Source: Amphirosellinia nigrospora (Eukaryota; Ascomycota; Sordariomycetes; Xylariales; Xylariaceae). Taken from it: a stretch of DNA of 64,000 bases. A program made the translations under genes and the position numbers. Where the stretch lies: NCBI GenBank assembly GCA_004123355.1, contig SCHM01000004.1, positions 1,426,001 through 1,490,000 on the forward strand, written 5' to 3'. Under the pieces are notes generated by a model, which saw nothing but the letters and a program-made list of their open reading frames with translations, did no database searches and was not told the DNA's origin. Numbering within the stretch: the first letter of the stretch is position 1; every line of letters starts with the position of its first letter. Below are positions 22,846-34,187 of this stretch, piece after piece.

Positions 22846-24729
22846 TCATTCGACAGTCTTTTTGTAAAACACGGGACTGCCATCTCGACTTTCTAGCGGG
22901 CTAACAGTTGTTGGGCTGAGTCGGCCCTCTGACCCATCGGAGCTGATAGGCGACACGGAGCCACTCAATTCTCCCTGACTCCTATTGTGGGGTATGTGTG
23001 GTGTTGGCACCAAGCTGGGCTGCTGCCCGCCTCGCGTATCAATGTTGAGGGCGGACGGGCTCTCGGAAGGGTGCCAATCATTAGAACTAGAACTACTGCG
23101 TTCTTCATTAATTTGAAGTCCATTTTCGGTTAGCCCTTTGTTGTCCATGGCTGCTGTGGTGTCAGCGACTTTTGGTAACGATGTGGTCGCCGTAGGAAGT
23201 GTCACAGTCGATGAAGACGTCTCCGTCTCATCGAGAGAATTGGTACTAGGCTCACCACCATCATCCGGCGTCTTCTCTACTCCCTCCTCGAACGCCGCAT
23301 AGACCGCTGGTGGCGGTATGCAACTAAGACGCGGGCTCTGTAACGCCGAGCCCTTTGTGCTCGTCTGACTGTCTCCGAACAACACTTGGGGAGATTTCGG
23401 TTTCTTGAGCGGCGGCGGCGTCAAGTGCGATCCTAGAAGAGTTGGTGTCGGTATTCTTAAAGTAGGTGCACTTATCTTTCTGTGTCGATCAGAACTCGTC
23501 TGTGACGAGGAATCGCTCCAACTAAATCGCTTCTCTACGTCGACGACAGGGTGTGAAGACAGTGGGTTCCTGGGACTTATGGGACCGAGTGGCCAATTTG
23601 GACCGAAACTCGGACGCCGCCTATCTCTTGGGATGTGGAGAGGGGTGAGTCGGTTTGCTGCTCATTGATCATGAAGAGTGAAGATAGGTGGCCCGCCGAG
23701 GCACTGTTGCCAAAGCCTGTATTTTCCGCCGATAGGCCGGGTGTGCTGTTGTCGCCGCCTCCGGAACGTGTCGTTTCCCCCGCCTGCCGCGGTCGTCTGT
23801 TGATGATCTGGAAAATACCTACAATGGCTAATAGGAGGAAAATAAAGCCACCTACTGCAGCTCCGGCGATGGTCCCGGACGAGACGGAGTGCGGCGATGA
23901 GGAATGGGTGATTCGCACGGGATCAACGGCCAGAGTACTAGATGTGCTCTCTATACTTGTGGCCTCGGTTGTCGTTTCTTGCTCTTGCCCTGGGGGGAGG
24001 TGTACAGTTCGCCAAGAACGGGCGATTCGGCACACCGCAAAAGCGTAAACGTCGTACAGGGGGGCTGCTCTTCCGTTATGAATCCATAGGTAGCGCAATA
24101 CGCTTCCGTTGACGGGCTACACGGCACCAGTTAGTCGATCTCTTGTTCGCTTACACAGGTAGTCGCTATATATCCTACCAGCATAGCGTCTGTGGCCCGC
24201 ACTGGAACACTCAGTCAGTTATAGCTACTTGGGGATGTGATTTGTGAGTTGAAACTTCTAGCCATGATCTTGGCTAGACAATGAAAGCTTCTACTCTAAA
24301 AATTACCAAGACAAAAAGAAACTGATCCCGAACGTCACTCACCATGGCAGCATCCGGCATTTCTACATAGTCGAGGCAGTCGGTGAATATAGTCGCGCTG
24401 CAATCTGTTCCATCGATTGCGCAGCATCCACGATAGCTATCTATATTTATGCACTCATTCCCGGATCACACGTGACTAAATCCCGTCGTTGTCAGTGCTT
24501 AACGCGATTCCTATTCTCAGCGTCTGGGCTTACTTATGCTATCGGTCGCGAACCCGCAAGTATCCGTACCCAAAACGAAAATCGAAGTCTCCAGCTCTTT
24601 CGCTGCTGTTGTCGCAGGCGACCCTAACTTATTGATTGCGGTTTGATGTATACTTGCAGTTCGAGTTGGCGTGGCAGGAGATGGCACAACTCTTTGTTGC
24701 GGCTCCCTCGCATCAGCTTCATCACGCAT
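22846..24729 (-). CDS. Single-span Ser/Thr-rich surface protein (Mid2/WSC-sensor-like architecture)
   Basis: The Cys-containing ectodomain includes the exon fragments FVLGTDTCGF and DGTDCSATIFTDCLDYVEMP. A Ser/Thr-rich stalk (ETTTEATSIESTSSTLAV) leads to a membrane span AGAAVGGFIFLLLAIVGIFQ, with basic residues after it. A long Ser/Pro-rich cytoplasmic tail follows (SSSQTSSDRHRKISAPTLRI, HLTPPPLKKPKSPQ) and ends FYKKTVE at 22846. The frame breaks once at the G run 23642-23645 (one missing base). There are at least two introns between 24100 and 24540. The true start and signal peptide are unclear; ATG 24729 opens the frame but is not hydrophobic. A sensor role is an inference from architecture only. 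Confidence 0.6.
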
Positions 24730-25238
24730 TATGAACCTAGGGAAACGCGCTTTGAGGAGGCAATGGTTGGGGTTACTTGGCAGAGGTTCTGGCGCGAGGG
24801 GAAATCAATCTCAAATATCTCTTTCGTTGTGATGGTTCATTATTGTTCTAGAAGAACTCGACCTCTGAAATCCTGTAGCTAATCACTCTTTGTTGATGTC
24901 TCGACGTAGCTTAGAATTGGCCTAAAAAGTGTTTCCACTACTAAAGCACAAAGCGAATTCATTTGCCACCACATCAATGCACACTATAGTTCAAAGGCTC
25001 ACCCTTTCCACCTAATCTTTCCCCAAATTTTTATTTGCCTCTCGTTCAGCCATAGCAGGTCCACGACGGTTTTAAAGGCTCAGATCGTTGCGAAGACGTC
25101 TAGGCTAGATAACTCCGTTCCGGGGTACTGCAAATAGCATGTTAATAATATTCCACTAAAGCTTTTATCCAGTCTTGAATACTCTAGGGTTTTCTTTTTC
25201 TTTCTCTTCTCTTATTCGCGAAAAGGTGGATAGTATGA
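24730..25238. other. Intergenic: upstream of surface-protein gene, downstream of galactanase
   Basis: About 500 bases with no conserved frame. The last exon of the galactanase may extend a little into 25205-25238. Confidence 0.5.
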
Positions 25239-26735
<1,497 letters not shown>

Positions 26736-27976
26736 ATTATCAGAATGGGCTGGCTGACAATGAAGATATTAAAACCTGAAAAGCCATTTTACAAAGGCAG
26801 ATGGCTTTAATGCCTATCTCCTCGTACCAGGAACTCGAAGGCCGGGGTACGACCCCACCGATTCCGATTGATGGAAAAGGGAAGCATACATAATCCTGGA
26901 GAAACCAGCCATGATCCGGGTAGCTATTCGCGCACTGGACCCATGTTTCATATGCACCGAGTACTGCAAGGTACCGCAAAACTGCTTCTAGCGTACCTAT
27001 CAGAAGCTTGAGATGCATTTGAAGTTGTCGCTTGGCATACCTGTTTTCTCCGCTCTTCCCCGGACGGATACTCATGGGCAAATCAGGATCGCCCCAATCA
27101 GGAATCCGCAACGGCGGCACATCCTCCGTAACCAGGACCGAACTTTGCTAGATTGGTTATAATTACCAGTCTGGTATAAACACAGCTCGTTGTAAATTAT
27201 CCTATTACGAATGCTCATAATAATTTCTTTAGTAGTTGTCACGATGTGAGTAGTCACGGCGAACGTACCCAGCCCATAGACACCTAGCCCATAGACAAAG
27301 GACGTGTGTGTATATAGATGGAGACTAGTCATCAGGAGAGATATATAGATTCTTTGCGCAATAAAAAGAGTCTTACCTACCCCATACCAGAGGTCCTGAC
27401 AGTAGTATCAAAACTATAAATAGGTGTTCGAGATTGAACTTTTCCTTAACGTGAATTGAATCATTTCATGGACATCTATTGAGATGAATATGTAAATTAC
27501 CGATTATAGCTTACAAGTCGTTAGCTCTTCTAAGAATCACTCAAGATAGCGTGAAGATGGGGATTATAGATGCGAACAGTAATGTTTTTGATAGCTTGTG
27601 AGTAGAATGTCATCAGCCAATTCACCCTAGCCTATATTACCAACCTTCAATTATAAAATACCGGGGAAATCGGCGTATTTTACAGCAAATATGTGCTTGC
27701 TGATTCTATTAGTGAGTGGATAAAATAGAAACCACCACTTAGACCCAAGATACTAAACTCATTATCCCAAGAAGTTTAGCTGGTTGATGAGACCAGTGTT
27801 TTTAAGGAGAAAAGATAATTGAAACTAAATGAGCTTATAACATAACGGCGATTAGTGTGTGCTTCAAGGGGATCATTATAGTTCTAAGGGACTGTGTTAC
27901 GATAGAGTAATGCAAATACTTCTAATTTATTAAGAGATAGATAATAATTACTGACTAAGGAGAGTTTAGTAGATAC
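26736..27976. other. Intergenic, no gene seen
   Basis: Upstream of the galactanase and downstream of the kinesin gene. The 27350-27976 part is strongly AT-rich. Frames at 26740-27120 and 27072-27332 show no conserved sequence. Confidence 0.45.
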
Positions 27977-29760
27977 CTAGAGGTCGATACTATCGCTTAG
28001 TGCTACCCTGATTAGTAGGTGCACTCCTTCTGGTCGGTGTGGTGACCTTGGCTGATGTGACCGACGGGTTTCGTGGACGGCTACCGCCTGTCGTGAGGGG
28101 CTATTGCTAGGAGCCTTAGCTTGCGTCACAAGCTTGCCCTGTGAAGGAAGCCCTGTTGCATCTTGACTCCATCTCAGAGTGTTTAGAGAGCTGTTCTGGT
28201 TCTCTATAAGTGGCGACACGGTCGCAGCTATCAGCAGTCGCGACCCCTGGCTAAGACTAGAGCGGATGTACCTTGTCAAGTTATGACTTGGTACGAACCT
28301 GTCCCCTGTAGCGAGGCTCCTGATACCTTTACCTAAATCTAATAAACTCTTGTTGATATCGTTCCCTTGCTCAGTTAGGAGGGTTTGTTGAGGGCCCGAA
28401 CCACCTGAAAGTGAGTTTCTCCCTACACGCTCGCTGCCGGCTAAGTCGAGGAATCGGATACTACCTTTTACTGGCTTTTCGTTAGAATTAGCAAGAGATC
28501 TTTTTGAGACGTGGATAGTCAAGATGAAATGTGAACGTGAAGAAGTAGCGTTTTGCTGCGTTGATGCGACCTCTCTTTGGTCAATTGTTTGCTCTAAAAT
28601 TACGATGGCGGATTCTAGAGAGCCGAGTTTTATCATAAACTCATCAGCATTGGGCCTGATCTCAACCTTTTGGTTATCATTGGAGTGCTGAAGGAGGCTG
28701 TATACCTTATTTAGATATATTTCAACTGCTGATAACTGGAATTCATACTCGTAGTGGTCACGTTCCTGTTCAGATAGTTGGAAAAGTAGACTGAGGTAGC
28801 TTCGGATTAGGCCGTCGTGTGATAGAAATAAGAAGGACTTCCCTGTGCCTGTCGCGCCGTAGGCCATAACTGTACAGCTTTGACCTAAGGTTGCTGATTC
28901 CGCGAAGTCTTTGACCTCAGCGAACACATCCTGATTTGTCTCGTCGCCCCCGAAAACTCTCCGGAATTCAAAATCCCTAGTCTCGGTTTTCTTACTGTCA
29001 TTTTGATAGGTGGCCCTTAATCTTGTCCAAAGGAAGTCAAGCTGCGGGTCCTCCATCTTGATGATAGCCTCAGAAGGGGTGTCTTTTGCGTCACGAATTC
29101 GACAAATGACTCGAATATTGCCCTTTGCGACTGAAAATGCCTCGAAAAGAGCTCGGTATTTCTTAGTGAACAAAAGGATTTCTGCTTGATGTTGAGCTAC
29201 TAGCTCCGCCTCTCTTGATTTCATTTTCGACTCCCTGTTTCTGCGCTATCAACGCCCTGAACTTCATGGCTGTTCTTTTGTGCTAATTCTAGAGCAGCCT
29301 TTAGCCTTTCTATCTCACGTGTCTGTGATTTTGACTCAAGATCGTCTTCTCTCCCCAACAAATCTCGTGCATCACTGAAGGCCGTAAGGCGGGTGACGGC
29401 AGACAAAAATTCGGCATTGTTGCGCTTCATGAGCTCGATCTGTTCTTCGAACCCCTGCTGGGTAGCATCGTGGTTAGATATATCTGCGCCGCTGATAATA
29501 CCAGCAATGTTCTGAGCCAGGTTGCGGAACCCGTTTTCGATCTGTGTTGAGAGTAGGTCGATTTGGACCTCGTCACGCTCGTTGGTAACTGCATCGGTGA
29601 TTAGCAAAAGGTAATGTTTAAGATCGGTGGCGTGTCCCTGGACGAGCGAGGACAAGACTGATTGAAGGTCATCCGAGCCTAATTGTTGCCTGCGGTCTGT
29701 CTTGAGGGAGAGAACCAACGCCTCAAGATTCTGAAGTCTGGTTGCTACTTCGTCTGACAT
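27977..29760 (-). CDS. Divergent kinesin-14-like motor protein
   Basis: An N-terminal tail of about 180 residues with coiled-coil potential (MSDEVATRLQNLEALVLSLK, EIERLKAALELAQKN) leads into a C-terminal motor. The motor is preceded by AKGNIRVICRIR, the kinesin-14 type neck junction. Motor landmarks: P-loop YGATGTGKSFLF, switch I NATSSRSHFILTIHVSKR, switch II RFLDLAGSERVGRN, and the alpha-4 region DINKSLLDLGKGIRSLATGD. The usual RxRP is RIRD here, and the P-loop departs from GQTGSGKT. The frame breaks at the T run 29224-29227 (one missing A on the coding strand); with it restored, tail and motor are one protein. A more upstream ATG exists at 29901, but a TATA box lies only about 15 bases before it, so ATG 29760 is favoured. 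No intron seen. Cargo or role unknown. Confidence 0.8.
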
Positions 29761-29914
29761 GTTGTAAAAGCTCAGAGAACTCGGTATGAAACTCGGATAA
29801 GGTTGTTGGAATTGGATGAAAGGTTGTGAAATCGGTAATGTGGGAGCTGTGATTGCTGTGATTGGTGTTTGCTGTCTGGAAACATTAGGACGAGAGGACA
29901 TGAACAAGCTTTAT

Positions 29915-29921
29915 TTATATA
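29915..29921 (-). promoter_or_regulatory. TATA box of the kinesin gene
   Basis: TATATAA on the minus strand, about 155 bases before ATG 29760. Its position argues against use of the in-frame ATG at 29901. Confidence 0.5.
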
Positions 29922-32410
29922 AGCCCCTAATTGGTGTATTTTGTCCTTAGTCTGATTTGAGCACAAGGTCGTTGTCGCATTTGCTTTGAACCTCTTAAAA
30001 CAATTAATAGATATATGCTCTTGAATAAAGATAGACTCTTTGCTTAAAGGGAACTGATGAATTAGATAATAATACGCTTGTTTCTTTATTTTTAACTCCT
30101 TGAGGGGAACAACTTTTAGTACGGAGGCTAGAACATTGTTTACTTAACTGTGGTTTGAAAATATTCCTACATGTATGTAGATGTCTAAGCTAACATGGAA
30201 GATCCGGCAGAGAATTGCGAGCGCCAAGAACAATCGCTATTGGTGAAATGCCATGACCCCCACTCCTAGCTGCCTGCTGAAGCTCTTGATGATGAGGCTT
30301 ACGTTTGATATTTAGAGCCAAGATATGTCCTGCTTGTACTACATACCTAATTAGGTTATTAAGGTAGCTCTATAAGCTATCTAGGGTAGTTCAGAGATTT
30401 TGGATGGGAAAAAGCAAGTTATAAGACAACAGAAGAAAAGATTGGGTCACAAAACCAAGGAATTTACTGAGTGAGCTGGACATGTGCAATCGTGGGGATC
30501 TCGGTTATTAGTGGAATTAGTGGCTCTTTGTAGGTACCTTAGTCTGCACGGCCCTCTCCAAGGTACCAAAGTACCTAGACCTGGAGGTGGCGTTTCATGT
30601 CCGTTCCATAAATTTACCTAGGTACTGTACCATACAACACTGCCAATATTTACATGCTTACCTATTTCTGTGGAGAGTTATCTACGCGATAACTGACTGC
30701 ACGACAAGACGCACGCGCATCTACGCCTACCGATGTCACGATGGTTTTTTTTCCCCCAGCATAGCGCAGGATTGCATGGGGCGTTTCGGGGAGCTAACGA
30801 ACTCTTTGATTCTACATATAGGTGTGGCCGAGATGAGATGAGATGAGATGAGACTGCAGCTCCGGATGAATCGGCACCAGTTTAGGAGATTGCGTGGACT
30901 AGTGTTTACTGCAGGGCTCTACTCACTCAGGCGTAGCGATAAATACTACGGTAGGTGATGTGATCATACACTACTGTAAAATATTAGTGATTGAGCCAGC
31001 ATTTTGTCATATTCTGTTCTCGGGAGATTGCTGTTCACCTCTCGTCGAACTACACTTGATGGGTCATGATCGTGAAATTCGGTTGGATGACATGGGTCGA
31101 CGTGCATGTCTGGTGCCATACTTCAATACGAGACGCATACACATAGCAAGCTAGACACGCGATACAACCTCCGCGTACTTACGTATTCGTCGCATACGTA
31201 TTTATTTATCACATACGTAAGTCAACCGTCGTATATGTTTTCTGTGCTGTGGACTTAGGGCCCCATGAAATACTTTTCTCCAATCCTCTCAATAATAGCC
31301 GCCGTGTTGTGATTTATCTCTTACATAGTAGTACTTAGGTAGGTGCTTAGGCCAAGAGAAGCATGCATTAGAAAGTTGGGCGGGACCAGGACATTCACCG
31401 CGACGTAGTCCAGCTACTTGACAGTACATCGACGAAACCTCTCTCTCCCTGTCGCGTTCGACCGGCATACGCCAAATTATGTGCAAACTCAGCGCCGAGT
31501 GTGACGGCAGGGAGTACTAGCCTAGTAACAGATCTGTACCCGGTCGGAGTGTCGTAGCCGGGATGCACTTATCTGCGTGGCTCCGTCAGAACTACCTAGT
31601 TGGGACTAGTCGAGACTAAAGCACCCCTGTCATATATCTCTAACGCTGCGGTATTATCGGTGAGCTTCGTCGTCAAATTACAAGTTATGTAGATTGCAGT
31701 GCTTTTGTTCGTCTTTTTCCGTCGAACAGACAAACCACAGCCCAATTAGGACCCTGCATAAATCATATCAAAACATCTGATGCACTGTACCAGGATACGT
31801 GGTAGTGTACAATCATACCTCAATCAACTTACTAAGCAGATAGAGGGAGTACAGTATAATGTAATGTCTTTTTACTAGGGTAGATCGATATGTTGTCTTG
31901 TGATCGAGTTCTCTCAAAGACAGTAGTGAGAACCTGAGAATTCAACGTACTAAGCTGCAATCTGTATAGTGTATCTGGGTGTGCCGGCCAGTCTCTCGAC
32001 CTTACCTTGGCGAGGTAGCAACAACCCCCGGTTGTTTGGTTAACTCAAACAAGCGCCGCGTTCGTTCCTTCACCTCGGCCGCTTGTTCCCTGCCTTCCCT
32101 TCCCTTCCCTTCCCTCGCCATCCCACCACCGTCCGTCCACCTACCACCATCCACCATCCACCACTATCTCGTCTCGTTCCTCTTCCTCCCTCCCTCCCTT
32201 CCTCCGCAAGCTTCAAACAAACATCATAATAGACACATACATTGTATCCAACTCAACTCAGCATCACACTCTTAGGCTCTAAGGCACTGGTGGCCCGCCC
32301 TTTGTTCTCTACATCTGGCACTGCGCAAACATTAATCTAAACCGCCCGAGCACGAGGAAGCTCAATCAGCAACGAGCCAATTCACAGCTCAGCGAGCCAC
32401 CCGCGCCGCA
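29922..32410. other. Divergent intergenic region with pyrimidine-rich 5' leader
   Basis: No conserved coding sequence. An AGATG repeat (four units) lies at 30831-30850. The last 350 bases form the leader/core promoter of the GPI-protein gene: CT-rich tracts with CCCTT repeats near 32096-32114 and CCTCC/CCCTT runs near 32188-32210, typical of strongly expressed fungal genes. GGTACCT/CCTAGGTA motifs cluster at 30530-30625. Confidence 0.5.
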
Positions 32411-33218
32411 ATGTTCGCCGATCAAGTGGCGCTTCTTGCGCTCTCTGCCCTCACGCTGGTCTCTGCTCAGGCCAACTCCAACTCGACCTTCAAGATTGAC
32501 CCCGAACAAGTGGACCCCTCCAACGATGTACGCCGCCTTTTCTACCCAGACCGATATGATAACAACTCATGCATGTCTCAAAAACCAACATGGTGCAATG
32601 GTGCTAACTGTGCAAATTTAGCGACGTGGTGCAATGGCCAGCAGGACAGCTGCAACACCCTGTGTGGTTCCGTTCTCATCAACAATTGTGATACTGTCCG
32701 TCTCCGGCTGCTGCTCGGCGAATGCGCGATCATAGCTGATACTTGGCTTCGTCTCTCTAGAAAACCCTCGACTTCGAGTGTGAATGTACCGGCAATAGCT
32801 ACCCTGACATGAACAAGTTTCAAAACACAATACCCTGGGTAAGTTCGCCCTGGCTACTTCGCTTAATGCTCTACTTCCTCAATCTCGCATCACTGACTTC
32901 ATTGCCAAATAGTTTGTTTGCGAGCAACTTCAGGCAAATTGCATCACCCAAAACGAGAACAACGCCAACGGCCAAAAGAACTGCACCACAACATTTATGG
33001 ATAATTGTGGCACCGAGGATGTACAGGATCACAAGGGCGAGGGTGCTGTGAGCGCCACTACTAGTTCTAGCACGTCTGCTGGGCCTCAGCCAACCACGAC
33101 TACTCAACCGGAAACATCGTCATCCTCAGCTGGTGCCTCTGCCCCGACCGCCTATGCTCACCATATTGGAAACGGCGCTGCTGCTGTAGCACTTGGCCTG
33201 CTCGCTTACGCTCTCTAG
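32411..33218 (+). CDS. GPI-anchored secreted protein, DUF7707 type
   Basis: Signal peptide MFADQVALLALSALTLVSAQ, then FKIDPEQVDPSND. The Cys-rich domain is spread over short exons: TWCNGQQDSCNTLCG, NNCDTKTLDFECECTGNSYP, FVCEQLQANCITQNENN and CTTTFMDNCGTED. A Ser/Thr/Pro stalk (about 33050-33150) and a hydrophobic C-terminal GPI signal (AAAVALGLLAYAL) follow. Introns: 32528-32621, 32696-32760 (donor GTCCGT, less usual) and 32839-32912. One base appears missing at the exon 1/2 junction, because exon 2 is read as xCG ACG TGG. About 190 residues. The spaced WC, LCGG-like, CxC and FxC pattern matches the DUF7707 fungal surface family, whose function is unknown. Confidence 0.85.
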
Positions 33219-34187
33219 TTCAGAGCATGTTGCAATTGTGAGCTGATGGGTTGAAGGTACCGTCGGATGCAGATGGAGGAGAGAAGTTACGTCGGATACA
33301 GATGGAGGAGAGAAGTCACGTCGGATACAGATGGAGGAGAGAAGTCACGTCGGATACTGGGTGGTAGTCCAACGGACGTGTTATTGAGCATGTTGTAATG
33401 TGGTAATGTTCTACGAAGATTGTGATTTGGACGCTGGAAGCAACGCGTCAGAGCCCCGATTCAACGATGCGAGACGGTTGGAGCCATGATTTAGTATACG
33501 AAGAGAACAGAGGTTGGAGTTTATGAACGATTCGGTCTCGGTACTTGCCAGTTCGTTTTTGGTGCCTCAAGCAGACTTTCGACTAGTCTTTCGCCGTCCA
33601 GGCAGCTGTGCCATTGCAGGGGGAGTACCGTACAGGAAATGAAAAGCCATGGACTACCGGCGACAATAATAGTTGAAAGAAGAAACGCGAACGAGCAAAA
33701 CAATGGACTTGTGATAAAGACGAGGTCTGTACCTCCTTTTGTTGTTCCTTTGGCATGTGGTCCCCCGCACAGAGGTCTACGGTTATAGTCTTGTTTATAG
33801 TTCTTTCATATTGACAACGCCACAAGGCCTTGCCTGCAAGCCCCCCTTTCTTTTAGAGAAAACTGTGCTATCCTACATATTGACCATGACTTCCCTTGTC
33901 TATTATATTTAATAATGGATCTTTAAAATAGAACCTGAATAGTATAGTTCCCCCTTTTCAACAAAGTGACGGTCTCTATTATATATACTCCCATTCTTCA
34001 TCTCAACCATATAAGGGGCTAATCACTTTGGTTTCAGTTACACAGAACACACTAAAGTATTCCACACGACTAGGATAACGTAAGTAATAGAAACGTCTGC
34101 TAGGAAGAAGACAAGAAGCTGGATCTTCCGACTCTTCTGACTTAGCAGCCACTACGAGCTTAGAAAAGCAACTCACATCTGGTCACC
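33219..34187. other. Intergenic region between GPI protein and amidoligase genes
   Basis: Carries a 29-bp minisatellite in the likely 3' UTR of the GPI-protein gene. It also holds the amidoligase promoter, with an AT-rich stretch around 33900-34020. No coding sequence seen. Confidence 0.5.
33262..33357. repeat. 29-bp tandem repeat, 3.3 copies
   Basis: Units start at 33262, 33291 and 33320, with a partial unit from 33349 to 33357. The unit begins GTCGGATACAGATGGAGGAG and ends AGAAGTCAC. Copies 2 and 3 are identical; copy 1 differs at two positions. It lies 44 bases after the GPI-protein stop codon. Confidence 0.92.

Noticed and set aside
26740-27332. Short minus-strand frames upstream of the galactanase as a gene
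   Set aside because: No domain, no convincing splice sites, and composition like spacer DNA.
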